This document shows positions 1-9,034 of a stretch of 41,554 nt of DNA, piece by piece. Position numbers and translations under genes: made by a program. Within the stretch, counting starts at the first letter, position 1. Each line of letters starts with the position of its first letter. The DNA comes from Priapulus caudatus. Its lineage: Eukaryota; Priapulida; Priapulimorpha; Priapulimorphida; Priapulidae. A model generated the notes under the pieces. That model searched no databases. It was given only the letters and a program-made list of their open reading frames with translations, and was not told the origin of the DNA. The DNA lies in NCBI RefSeq assembly GCF_000485595.1, contig NW_014577252.1, positions 198,392 to 239,945 on the forward strand. The letters are read 5' to 3'.

Positions 1-935
1 CGCCTTACACATGCTGTTACGAAAACCTCGATCCTAAGAAGCAAAGGTTTAGTGTCCCCACCTTGCAGCCCGACCTGGTCAAGACTCTTGCATTCGTGTG
101 AAACTGTTCGACCGGCGGTTACCCAGTCTAAAGCAGCCCCTGCCCAAATCCCGCACCAGGCACATATATTATTTTTGGTGGTATCTAGTTAATGCTTTAT
201 TCAGAAGCATGCATTTTTTACGTTTTAAATTATATTTTAATTATAACTATTTCAACATGCTAATATAAACTATTTATAAATAATTATAAATTAGTTTATC
301 TGCAGTTAAAATGTTGACGGAAATGCACGTCAAAGCAAAGGACTGCTCGCTGTGCATTGGCCGTTCTGGCTCAGTCAGCACGCACCACTTTATATAGTAA
401 GTAAACCTGTATAATACCAGTTCGTCATGTTACGCCTTGACTGCGTTCGCTACACTGGACGCCCTGTAAGCGAAGGCAGCCTAACACGTTCGCAAACCTC
501 GTTATCGAATAAACGCAGAAAACGAGGACTAAGCAGGCCTAGACTGGTACCCGTTCGCCACCTTCACAATAGGCCTTGGTGTAGCTGTGTGGAACTGTCG
601 ACCGGTACCAGTCTAAAGCAGGCCGCAAATCCGCACAGGCCACATTATTTAGTTATGGTGGTAATCTAGTTAATGGCTTTATCAGAAGCATGCAATTTTT
701 ACAGTTATGAATTATATTATTATAACTATTATAAAACTAATATAAACTATTATAAACTTATAAATATAGTTATTGCAGTTGAAATGTTGACGGAAATGAC
801 GTCAAGCAAAGGACTGCTCGCTGATTGGGCGGCTTGGCTCAGTCAGCAGCCACCCACTTTCTGTAGTAAGAGGTTAACGCTCTAGCTGAGTAGGCCCTAG
901 CGGCCGTTACGAGCAGGAGCGGTAATCATTAACGT
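1..935. repeat. Imperfect tandem duplication of a ~350-bp unit
   Basis: Positions about 61-420 and 535-880 are two copies of one unit. Shared blocks include 'cagtctaaagcag', 'tctagttaatg', 'cagaagcatgca', 'atgttgacggaaatg' and 'aaaggactgctcgct'. They occur in the same order and spacing. The copies differ mainly by one-base insertions and deletions, and the first copy looks noisier. Both contain an AT-rich stretch of repeated TATAA/ATTATA words. The second copy holds a perfect TGACGTCA at 797-804; the matching place in the first copy reads tgcacgtca. No convincing protein is encoded; the short reading frames here are in repeat sequence. It could be a true tandem repeat or one locus assembled twice. 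Confidence 0.75.
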
Positions 936-937
936 TA
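864..937 (+). repeat. 74-bp direct repeat, left copy flanking the element at 943-1498
   Basis: The block starting 'tagtaagaggttaacgctct' and ending 'taatcattaacgtta' recurs at 1500-1572 with a single missing C. The two copies lie directly either side of an inverted-repeat element. This is far longer than any normal target-site duplication. Confidence 0.85.
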
Positions 938-942
938 CCATA

Positions 943-1498
943 AGGCGCGTTCACACGGACGTTTTTGGCCCGAGCCTAATTAGGCCCGTGCCAGATTTGG
1001 CTCGAGCCGAGCGTTCACACGGACGTTTTTGGCCCGAGCCTAATTAGGCCCGTGCCAGATTTGGTCCCATCGAAAACGGCGGACCAGGCCGAGCCAAATT
1101 TTAGCACCAGCTTTCGGCGAGAGGTAGAGCGGTAGAATCGGTTGAGCGGTAGATGCTGCGAGTGTCAAACGTGTACTTCGACGAAATAAAGTCCAAAACA
1201 GTATAAAAATTCGACAAATTTGATCAGGATGCACGTTTTCAAGATTGATAATTGAACTCGGAAGTAAACACTCTAAATCGTACACAACGCCATCTCGCGA
1301 CATACTGCCAAAGTATCTGTGAGATATTTGTGCAATAAAATTTATTTGAATTTGAATTTGAATTTGACAGACAGTATTTACCTCCCCCCTACTTGCGTAC
1401 GTGTGAACGCCTCGACTCAATTAGGCCCGAGCCAAATTTGGCCCGAGCCAAATCTAGCCCATTTGGCTCAGCCAAATCATGACCGTGTGAACACGGCT
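943..1498. mobile_element. Non-autonomous inverted-repeat DNA transposon (MITE-like), 556 bp
   Basis: The ends are inverted repeats: AGGCGCGTTCACACGG at the left, and the reverse complement of the right end reads AGCCGTGTTCACACGG (14 of 16 identical). ATA lies immediately outside both ends (940-942 and 1499-1501), giving a possible 3-bp (or TA) target duplication. A 54-bp subterminal block (947-1000) is repeated exactly at 1011-1064. Inverted 'gcccgagccaaat' words recur at 1425-1475. A TTGAAT microsatellite lies inside at about 1340-1370. No transposase is visible, so it would depend on an enzyme encoded elsewhere. The superfamily cannot be fixed from this. Confidence 0.7.
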
Positions 1499-1499
1499 A

Positions 1500-1572
1500 T
1501 AGTAAGAGGTTAACGCTCTAGTGAGTAGGCCCTAGCGGCCGTTACGAGCAGGAGCGGTAATCATTAACGTTA
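1500..1572 (+). repeat. Direct repeat, right copy flanking the element at 943-1498
   Basis: This is a 73-bp copy of 864-937, differing only by 'tagtgag' in place of 'tagctgag'. It begins within the possible ATA target duplication of the inserted element. Confidence 0.85.
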
Positions 1573-1573
1573 A

Positions 1574-2400
1574 TAAATCAGCAGAAGTTTTTTTGATAAA
1601 TCACGATACATCCTTTGAATCCACGTCGCAAGTGACACCATTTGTGTTATTAACTCAAAAATTCTTCCATAATTTTTTTTGTAAACAAACATTTGCTGGC
1701 ACACACTCGAAATGGCCAATTTGCAATGTGATTTTGCGCGAAAAAGTAGGCTTTCTTTGCACTATTTCGTCTCTAGAAAATGCCTTTTTTGGCATTTTTT
1801 TCGCTGAAATTCGGCACTAGATTGCAATAATTTGCATTATGCACGCAAGTTAGATGCCTCGTGAAGGTCTAAAAAGCATTAAAAGTAAAATTGGTCTTGT
1901 TGTGTAATTGTGCCATTCCAGCTAGTGGCGTATCCATGGTCGCCGGTCGGCCATTTTTGTGTATGAAATGTAGTCAGACAACTTTGTAGAAATTCGCATC
2001 ATAGAGCTGGCAAAATTTCGAGCGGAGCATCTGTAGTTATTTAACATGAATATAGTGTATGTTGTGTAAACGAAGTAACAGTGTGAGTATTTTCTCACTA
2101 TAATATCTGTTCGATGCTTATTCAGGCCTGCTGCTTATGGACGCCATCTACTGTTGTTCACCACCCCCTACTGTTGTTGCCCCCTGGCTCCGCCCCTCGT
2201 GACGTCTGGTGGCACTCAACGCGCTCACGTACTCGTGGCACCATCTATGGGGAAATTAATTGCCTAATCACGTAACGCTAAGAATGTCTGCTGGTGGAAA
2301 CGCGAGGAGCTAGGTGAACAGGCGTGCTTCATGCAAGTTTGTTACAATATGAAGGCACGATGAATGGCGAATGAACTGTGTATATTATCGCAGCGTATAT
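1574..2400. other. Gene-free stretch
   Basis: AT-rich DNA with T-runs and short unsupported reading frames. I see no conserved protein, no repeat pair and no RNA gene. A somewhat GC-richer patch, 'gccccctggctccgcccctcgtgacg', lies near 2180. Confidence 0.5.
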
Positions 2401-2432
2401 TAAATTTGCCCTGTTCAGCAGCACACGATGGC

Positions 2433-2440
2433 TATAAAAG
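2433..2440 (+). promoter_or_regulatory. TATA-box-like motif upstream of the GPCR
   Basis: TATAAAAG sits in a GC-flanked context (gatggctataaaaggcgtgg), which is close to the animal TATA consensus. It lies about 930 bp before the GPCR start codon. A pyrimidine-rich acceptor-like site (cttcttcgtctgttttcag, ending 2840) lies between them, so a 5' UTR intron could join the two. The link to the gene is inferred. Confidence 0.4.
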
Positions 2441-3269
2441 GCGTGGCAGTTTATTGTAGTGTGAATGTACGACGGCGATGGCAAGACAAACAGACGCCTG
2501 TCAGACGAAGACTACGTCATTAGTTGCAAAAAAGTGTATAATAGTTAATGTGCTCTTCATTGAACATTATCGCGCCATTACGTGCCATGTCAGTGGAGGC
2601 ATCCCTTCGTCGACGTACGCATCTCCCAACTGGCTATAAATAATTTTAATTAATTTGGTCTAATTACGGTTTAACGGATTTCCTGGCTGGTTTGCTCGCA
2701 ATCCTTGCTTGGATTGACAATCCAACAGCTGATGCGCATTTTCGTGGCGGTCTCACAGTTTACAAATGATAAATACAAACACCAACCGAATCAGTTTAAT
2801 CTAAATCGAGTACTTTAACGTCTTCTTCGTCTGTTTTCAGAAGCCTCGGGAAAATGATAGGGGCATGGAGCGTGTCTGAATCGGACCAGCGATCACGTGC
2901 ACGTTCTACAACGCCGTGCTAGATCTACCGTCGTAAAGCCTGACGTTTCGTGAAGCCTAGCTCAAGAAGTGAGAAAACACCGTGTGCCCAGAAATTAATT
3001 GGGCCCGTCCTACGAGTTACATAGATGCGCGCGCCACAGGTGCTGTTGCCGCAGATATCCACTCCCTTTGACATCAATACCTAATGCGAACGGACCGTAT
3101 AGCTTGTGCAGCCGTGTTGCTATTCGTCTACCGTTGTCGTCGGCAACGGTGTCAATCAATGAGTCAAATACACATTTATAAAGAATATGGCTCGAGATTG
3201 CCACCGTGTGAGTAATGTGTTCAAGCGTTAGTTGACCAGCGCGTGTTCCTATCGCTACCTGGCTGCGCG

Positions 3270-3277
3270 TGACGTCA
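3270..3277 (+). promoter_or_regulatory. Perfect CRE palindrome TGACGTCA before the GPCR
   Basis: TGACGTCA, the full consensus site of CREB/ATF-type bZIP factors, lies 90 bp before the GPCR start codon. A second TGACGTC lies close by at about 3341-3347. Cyclic-AMP control of the receptor would be plausible, but this is motif evidence only. Confidence 0.4.
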
Positions 3278-3516
3278 CGAAGCTGTACTATAATCCCGGA
3301 CTCGTGCTTGCAACGAGTTCGCGTTCTGTGGGTCGTCAACGTGACGTCTAGCTAAAACACACGACAATGCTCGACTATGAGAACGCGTCGGCGAACGACA
3401 GCTATCCGTCGCCGACTCCGCCCGGTCATCCGTACCAGAAGTGGCTTCGCATCGGCGTCATCATCGTCATCTACGTCGTCTCGCTCGTCGGCAACACGTC
3501 GGTGTGCATGTGGATG

Positions 3517-3519
3517 TAG
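3517..3519 (+). other. In-frame TAG stop in the GPCR, end of TM1
   Basis: Codon 51 is TAG, between CMWM and RNKQF at the TM1/first intracellular loop boundary. Receptor homology continues in the same frame on both sides. A single base change from TGG (Trp) would explain it; that origin is inferred. Confidence 0.85.
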
Positions 3520-3939
3520 CGCAACAAGCAGTTCCGCGCTCGTCGCATAAACAGGTTCATCTTGCATCTCACCTGCGCCGATACGTGGTTCACGATGCTG
3601 TCACAGATCGTCTTCGAGTCGATCGGCACCGTGTGGCTGCTGGACGAAGCGAGCTGCCGCATATTCAAGATGCTGCAGAATTTCTCCATCGTGTCGCCGA
3701 CGTACGTCGTGACGAGCATAGCGATCGACCGGGCTTTCGCTATCGCGCGCCCGCTCTCTCGGCCGCCTTCCGTTAACAGGTTTCTGATCGTCGCTTGGCT
3801 GTGCTCGCTCATACCGTCTATACCGAGCCTGTTTCTCTTCCACCGAAGGCAGGAGGGCGTAAACACTTACTTTTGGTCTTCGATCTTTCACGATATTCTC
3901 AGCAAGACGATTTACCGGCAGGTGTACATGTTATTCATA

Positions 3940-3942
3940 TGA
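3940..3942 (+). other. In-frame TGA stop in the GPCR, TM5
   Basis: Codon 192 is TGA, between VYMLFI and LCVFFIP inside TM5, with homology resuming in the same frame. This is a substitution-type lesion rather than an indel. Confidence 0.85.
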
Positions 3943-4244
3943 CTTTGCGTGTTCTTCATACCGCTGCTGATCATCCTAGTGTCGTATACCATGATCGTGT
4001 GGGCGATATGGAAGAAGGCACACGACGATGCTAAGGCAGCAGCGGCGAACCACGTCGAGACGGTTGGCAACCACGTTACGCGACGCCCCATCACCACAGG
4101 TCCCGTGTGTAACTCGAGTCTACCGAAGGCAAAGATGAAGACATTGAAGCTGACGATAGTAATAGTGCTTACGTTCATCATTGTGTGCAACTTGCCTTAT
4201 TACATCCAAGAAATGATGCTAGCTTTCGGCGATCCATCGATTTT

Positions 4245-4257
4245 GGACATGGTATAA
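4245..4257 (+). other. Frame change in the GPCR between TM6 and TM7
   Basis: The first frame runs to ILDMV and stops at 4255-4257. TM7 (GIISDNNSAANP) is read one base back, equivalent to a one-base loss or two-base gain. In vertebrate oxytocin/vasopressin receptor genes an intron lies between TM6 and TM7, and none is present here. Confidence 0.75.
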
Positions 4258-4676
4258 TCTCCGACAACAATAGTGCAGCTAATCCCTATATTTTCCTGCT
4301 GTTTAACTGTCGCAACAAGTTTGTGTCGTCTGCCATCAACCAATTTTATTTATCCTGTATTCACTCCAAGCAAAGCGAAAGTTCACATAGTTCTCGCAGT
4401 CAGCACCGGCACGGAAACTCTGAGGATAACAGTAACCATAGGATAAAGTATACAATTATCATCTATACAAACCGCGAAACAATAAAACAGAGTAGCGGCT
4501 TAAAACACTCGAATGATGTGATTTTTTAGTAAGAAATTTCAATTGAAAGTCTTTGTTTTTTACGTAATTCCAAAAGTCGTCAGCATATTATGAAATAATA
4601 TTAGATCTTTACGGGCACAACCCCTCATGTTTTAACGTTTGTAACGTATCCGTTTACATGGTGTTGCGAGTTGCAC

Positions 4677-4682
4677 AATAAA
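4677..4682 (+). terminator. Candidate polyadenylation signal AATAAA after the GPCR
   Basis: AATAAA lies 148 bp after the receptor's stop codon, followed by a T-containing stretch ('cagtctgttcccc' then 'attattgtctcc'). This is the expected place for 3'-end formation. Another AATAAA lies inside the tail-coding sequence near 4482. Confidence 0.4.
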
Positions 4683-5250
4683 CAGTCTGTTCCCCACAAT
4701 ATTATTGTCTCCATCGTTGACTCTTGCGAGCGCATTATCTTGTCCCACCCCTAACGATCAACGAGGCAGGTTCACATTTCCGGATGGAAGAGATGTCACC
4801 TCAGGATGAGTGGCAATATCATGGGAGGCAAAACGCCAGCTAAAGGCAATGTTATGAAACGGACAACATAGCTGCCCGAGTTTGGTTTAGTTAGGAAACG
4901 ATAGAGAGCGGGGCAATTTAAACTAGATACCAAAGATCGTAGAGTGAACAAGATGAACCACTCATGCGAAATCACGTGCAATGATAAACTAGATACTAAC
5001 TACTAGGTCTACACCAAACTGCATGCAGCGCCCCCCCTCGCGCACTCAGGATAGAATTGAGCCAGAGCGAGAGCGCCATCTGTCGTGGAGTTTGGGTCTA
5101 CACGTCAATCACGCCGCAGTGTGGAATACGGCAGCACACGCAAAGTTCTGATATATATATGTGGATTCTGTAGTGATGTAAAAGGATGTAAAGGTGTCAC
5201 AAATCTTCGTGAATCACACTGTCGTTATCGTCGCCGTGTACATATATGTG
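4683..5250. other. Gene-free stretch
   Basis: Intergenic DNA with a C-run near 5025-5036 (cgccccccctcgcgc). I see no supported gene or repeat pair. Confidence 0.5.
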
Positions 5251-5254
5251 TGGG

Positions 5255-5340
5255 TGTGTATATATATATATATATAGAGAGAGAGATAGGTAAATTATTA
5301 TATAATATATATATATAGAGAGAGAGATAGGTAAATTTTA
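5255..5340. repeat. TA/GA microsatellite with a 31-bp tandem duplication
   Basis: A (TA)n tract runs into GAGAGAGA. The block 'tatagagagagagataggta' occurs twice, at about 5270 and 5312, each time followed by 'aatt'. Confidence 0.85.
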
Positions 5341-5609
5341 TATACTATATCGCTTACGAAATTGTTTCAGTGCTACATGCACAGTCATATATCTTATAAT
5401 ATGATCATATACTTTGTTTGATGCCAGGCTTTGTTTGCTCGTCTTTTCTTTATACCCACGAAACTTTCGCATGCCAACTGATCTGTCGCGCTTACTTTCT
5501 CATCATTTTTGAATTGCTAGTAGCAGCCCGAACAGTGTCCTAGCGCTAAATATTCTCACGAAATACAAAGACGTTTGATACCGGACCGGAATACACGGAC
5601 TACGCATGC

Positions 5610-5730
5610 AGTATTTGAATATAAAGTTCCTCGTATTTGGTTTTGTAATTCCTTGAAAACATAGTACACCCGCTATAGAATTTCTACCTCAATTTGATCT
5701 AAAACGAGTAATTTCGGCTTGTTCTTACTC
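5610..5730 (+). repeat. Diverged repeat, copy 1 of 2
   Basis: Matches 6520-6640 by eye: 'gaatttctacctcaatttga' here against 'gaatttcttcctcgatttga' there, with shared flanking words such as 'cacccgc' and 'cttgttct'. Differences include many substitutions, so this looks like an old true duplication, unlike the indel-rich repeats elsewhere. Copy 2 ends just before the acceptor of the candidate exon at 6651. Confidence 0.65.
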
Positions 5731-5936
5731 GCAAGCAAATTTCATGTTTACACAACGACGAAAACTTAACGGAACATAAGTTTTACTAAGCTAAGTACTC
5801 CTTAGCTTACCTAAGGCTGAGCAAGAGACGGTTTAATATTAATTAATTTGAACCGGTTTGTTCTCGATTTTAATGCTCTAAATAGCTTTTCGTAAACGAT
5901 TTTATCACGATTATATGCTCATCTCTGCTTTTACAG

Positions 5937-6032
5937 ATCAATAAACCTAAGGTACGCTGGTCTCCAGTTGTGAGCAGCGGGGAGATGGTTCTGTTAGTAG
6001 CATATCCGTATTGCCATAAGAAGCCACGCAGG
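5937..6032 (+). CDS. Candidate internal exon, unrecognised protein
   Basis: A strong acceptor-like site (tatatgctcatctctgcttttacag) precedes an open stretch of 32 codons in phase 0. It ends at AGG|GTGAAG; an alternative donor is AAG|GTACGC at 5955/5956. The peptide contains SPVVSSGEMVLLVAYPYC, with a short hydrophobic core. I do not recognise the family. The phase is compatible with direct joining to the candidate exon at 6651-6812. A chance open frame is quite possible at this length. Confidence 0.25.
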
Positions 6033-6117
6033 GTGAAGGGCTTAATAGCACATCGCGGCAAAGGGCGAAGGGCTAAGGGTGAAGGGCTTAATAGCACATA
6101 GCACATAGCACATCGCG
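6030..6117 (+). repeat. Short local repeats (GGGTGAAGGGCTTAATAGCACAT)
   Basis: The block beginning 'gggtgaagggcttaatagca' occurs at about 6031 and again at about 6078. The second copy is followed by three 'agcacat' units. These are small slippage-type duplications. Confidence 0.8.
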
Positions 6118-6519
6118 CCTTACATAGGGGCAATGTAATTACATGTACTCGTGTTGTCTCTGTCTACTGTGCCAAGAATGCGCTAACATTCGCAGCTCGT
6201 ACAGATGTGGCCAAATGCACATTTCCTGTGAATATAATGGCAAATTAAGACCAAGGTATGTACACGACTTAGTAATTATGTTTTGCATATGTTTTGCATA
6301 TGTAGCCTACTAATAAATAAACGCGAGCTATTATGTTATATTATAATACGTATAGGTGCTAACGTATTTGTTTTTCTAATTGATGAATAAAATTTGACAA
6401 ACACTTTCTGCAGTGTTTATTTTCGAGAGGTCATGCATCCTTATTGTGCGCCTGCTCATCGTAACTTCTTATATAATGCAATTAGGTTAGATATCCCAGG
6501 GATAAACACACAGCAAGCA

Positions 6520-6640
6520 TTTGACGTTTAAATATTAAATTCCTAGTGTTTTTTCGTAATTCTTGGTAAACACAAGGCACCCGCCACGGAATTTCTTCCT
6601 CGATTTGATCCGAAACGATGCACGTTACCTTGTTCTATGT
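6520..6640 (+). repeat. Diverged repeat, copy 2 of 2
   Basis: Counterpart of 5610-5730, with similarity fading about ten bases before the acceptor of the next candidate exon. Confidence 0.65.
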
Positions 6641-6650
6641 TTGCTTGCAG

Positions 6651-6812
6651 AAAGAACAGACGCTAGTTATACTTTCTATGGGGATTATGCCAGAATCAAG
6701 GAAACGTTATAATGGAATCTCTTGTGATCTGTTGACTTGGCTGCAAAAACGCTCGAAGATAAACAAAAGACTCATCCGGATTCATGATCAGTTATACGGA
6801 ACGAAGGAAAGG
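6651..6812 (+). CDS. Candidate internal exon, unrecognised protein
   Basis: Both splice sites are near consensus: acceptor 'ccttgttctatgtttgcttgcag' and donor 'GAAAGG|GTGAGT'. Between them lie 162 bases, 54 open codons, phase 0 at both ends. The peptide is basic and amphipathic; one part reads DLLTWLQKRSKINKRLIRIH and it contains one Cys. The frame also stays open upstream into the acceptor and downstream to 6977, so a plain 119-codon frame cannot be excluded. I do not recognise the family. It would fit a plus-strand gene with introns of 0.5 kb or more. Confidence 0.4.
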
Positions 6813-7082
6813 GTGAGTTTTGTAGGAAAAACTAGAGCGGCGTGCCACTGCACTATTTGCTTATCAGCAAAAAGCTGTTTGCACGCGACTAAAAACATAA
6901 TAGATGCTATTTGGCGATTTCTCCTGTGCCACTTCTGTAAGCAAAGGAATCTTTTTTCGTATGGCAATCGGTCTTAGGTAATGTCGTAAAAGTATAAAAT
7001 GGTAGAAATCACTCATACATGGGCTCTTCTTACAAATTACAATAAAAAACACAAGCAGCAGGCTACGTAACAAATATCAAAG

Positions 7083-7148
7083 CGAGTAACATACGCGTGG
7101 AAAGTCATGTTAGTGTATGGTATCCATTATGCATCTACCACAGTCCAG
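7083..7148 (+). CDS. Weak candidate exon, unrecognised
   Basis: A strong donor, CACAGTCCAG|GTAATC, ends a 22-codon phase-0 stretch containing TYAWKVMLVYGIHYAS. The only usable acceptor (tatcaaag) has no pyrimidine tract, and an in-frame stop lies at 7068-7070. It is listed because its phase would match the two exons upstream. Confidence 0.12.
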
Positions 7149-8060
7149 GTAATCCGTTGAGAAATATTTGTGTTTCTCCTCAAAATGCGTCACGCACAAT
7201 TATGCCCTATTCGAGTTCCCGGGCTCGCAGCGGATTATTGGAACAGAAAGCAAAACAGAGAGGCGATTCTATTATTATCACTTCATATAATTAGTGTACG
7301 AGCAAACAGGCGTGCACCCCGTAACATAGCGACGTGAAATACGATTTTGCAACATGCCCAACAAACGTAAAGTAAACGCACAATGCACAGCATCGACTTG
7401 GGTAACGTAATGAAGGCGTCATTATCGACTACGCTATTAAGGGTTAATGGGTCCCTATATAATAGTCGTAGCGTTTTTTTACAAAGTTAATACTAACAGC
7501 GAACACAGAGACATCCCTTAACCAAAACGAAGTAATCAGCAAATTCACTATACACTCAAGATACTGAGTGTATAATTATTTGCTTGTTAAAGTTATATTT
7601 CGCCTGCGCCTGTTCCATATCAGAGCTATCCTTCTGCATGCCTCCTACTATACGCACGAAACAATCGATTGTTATTATTGACAGCTGGTGGGGGCGCCTC
7701 TCTGCAGCTGCTGTGTAACGGTACTTTTAGCGGTTGCGAATACGAACAGGATTATTTCCTCTCGCATGGAACCTCTTTTCTTCAAGCGTCTTTTGTCAAT
7801 TTGAAATGGTGGCTCGCGAATAGTTGACGGTTGCGGTGCCAAATTAGATCTTATCTAGAGTAACGGCCGATGACACCTGTTGCTAGAAGAGTTAGAAAAG
7901 GTAGGAGAGAAAAATGGAACAAAGATATACATGTCGTATGTATGTACGAACGTATCGATATATAAAAATTATATATATATAGATATATTGTAGGCGTGTT
8001 ATTCGCCCTACCGTAGTAGAAGGTCTGTAGTAGACTGATAGAGATAAAACAAGACAAGAA
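7149..8060. other. Gene-free stretch with a small hairpin
   Basis: No supported gene. A hairpin at 7538-7582 has arms TATACACTCA / TGAGTGTATA (7549-7558, 7565-7574), extended by AGCAAAT / ATTTGCT. TA repeats lie at about 7960-7990. Confidence 0.5.
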
Positions 8061-8272
8061 GTAACGTTCACTGGTGTTTACTCAATCTCTAATACAATAC
8101 ATGAGGTCTCCGTGCACTACCGAAAGCAAGAGCGGTTACTACACACTACACTATTTCTCAGCGGGTGGCTGGGACAAGAGAGCCTCTAGAAGCGCGGCGG
8201 CTTCCGCTATTTATACGGCGTTCCCTCCCCTACGTCACCGTCTTATTTTAGCTCCCCTTTCCGGCCAATCGG
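8061..8272. other. Sequence abutting an assembly gap
   Basis: GC content rises towards the gap ('agaagcgcggcggcttccgc', 'tccggccaatcgg'). A TATTTATA word and an ATTGG inverse-CCAAT word are present, but no gene is recognised. Confidence 0.4.
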
Positions 8273-8354
8273 NNNNNNNNNNNNNNNNNNNNNNNNNNNN
8301 NNNNNNNNNNNNNNNNNNNNNNNNNNNNNNNNNNNNNNNNNNNNNNNNNNNNNN
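8273..8354. other. Assembly gap (82 N)
   Basis: A run of undetermined bases. Reading frames spanning it are meaningless. Confidence 0.99.
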
Positions 8355-8494
8355 AATTTTATGACAATCCGTCCATAACAACCGTCCATAACTTTCAGTT
8401 AGGCTGTACACAAACAAACCCACAAACCAACAAACACGCCTAACAAACACACGCCGGTGAAAACATAACCTCCTGCCAACCCCTTAGCGGAGGT

Positions 8495-8556
8495 AATAAC
8501 ATTAACAATAACAATAACGATAACAATAACAATAACAATAACAATAACAATAACAA
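8495..8556. repeat. (AATAAC)n microsatellite
   Basis: About ten units of AATAAC/AACAAT with a few variants (one 'cgataac'). Confidence 0.95.
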
Positions 8557-8848
8557 CTAGAGCACTCGAAGAGCGCAGACCTCCGCCAAGACAGCTCAAT
8601 TCTCTCACTGTAAATTTTTTTATTAATTAATTTTATGAGTATTGATTGGCCAAAAACTGTAAAGGTGACCTTTGACCTTGTAATTAAGGAAAATTATTGG
8701 ATTAAAAAGTAGTGCGAGATAAACCCATCTCGAGGTCTGCAAGTTACCCCTTAAATATGTGAAAAAGATGCGGTACATAGTTTATAACGTATAACGAATG
8801 TAGTTCTTTTATATGCTACGTAGAAGGCACTATAGCAGCCGTTCCACT

Positions 8849-9034
8849 GCAAAGCAAGCAATTGCAGCCTGTTCTGCTAGCATCTATGACAAATTCGACA
8901 TACGCATATAACGAAGTTGACTCGCCAATATTTGTCATAGGAAGATTCTTCCTATGACAAATAGTGTCATAGGATAGCGTATATGCGTATGTCGTATTTG
9001 TCATAGATGTAAGCAGAGCATGTTGCCAATTGCA
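8849..9034. mobile_element. Nested palindromic fold-back element
   Basis: Outer arms 8859-8910 and 8980-9033 are inverted copies of each other (catctatgacaaat-cgacatacgcatata on both sides, with few mismatches). The centre, 8929-8963, is a perfect 35-nt palindrome of 17-base arms around T8946, built on the word TTTGTCATAGGAAG. TTCCACT occurs on both outer sides (8842-8848 and 9035-9041), a possible 7-bp target duplication. There is no coding capacity. It most resembles a fold-back MITE; the TSD is tentative. Confidence 0.65.

Larger units (their letters stand above)
3367..4529 (+). pseudogene. Rhodopsin-class neuropeptide GPCR, CCAP/NPS/vasopressin-receptor-like, disrupted
   Basis: Seven-transmembrane receptor for a peptide ligand, expected at the plasma membrane and G-protein coupled. 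The ATG at 3367 has an in-frame stop just upstream (3349-3351). Visible hallmarks are two N-glycosylation sites near the N-terminus (N6, N10); TM1 with GN (42-43); TM2 LTCAD (D72); TM3 Cys97; DRA at 121-123 in place of DRY; W144 in TM4; P199 in TM5; KMKTLK leading into TM6; P277; NSAANPYIF in TM7 (NPxxY with Y to F, 4281-4295); and a Ser-rich tail. The AKMKTLKLTIVIV and NSAANP segments point to the CCAP / neuropeptide S / vasopressin clan. There are three lesions: TAG at 3517-3519 after TM1, TGA at 3940-3942 in TM5, and a frame change near 4245-4257 between TM6 and TM7. Without them it would be about 386 residues, normal for the family. It is probably a pseudogene, though sequence errors could account for part of the damage. 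Confidence 0.85.

Noticed and set aside
3010-3339. 109-codon minus-strand frame upstream of the GPCR
   Set aside because: Composition looks protein-like but no family is recognised, and it overlaps the likely promoter/5' UTR of the receptor.
5937-7148. Reading the three plus-strand exon candidates as a class C GPCR
   Set aside because: Short resemblances to loop and TM edges exist, but the hydrophobic segments needed for TM2-TM5 are absent.
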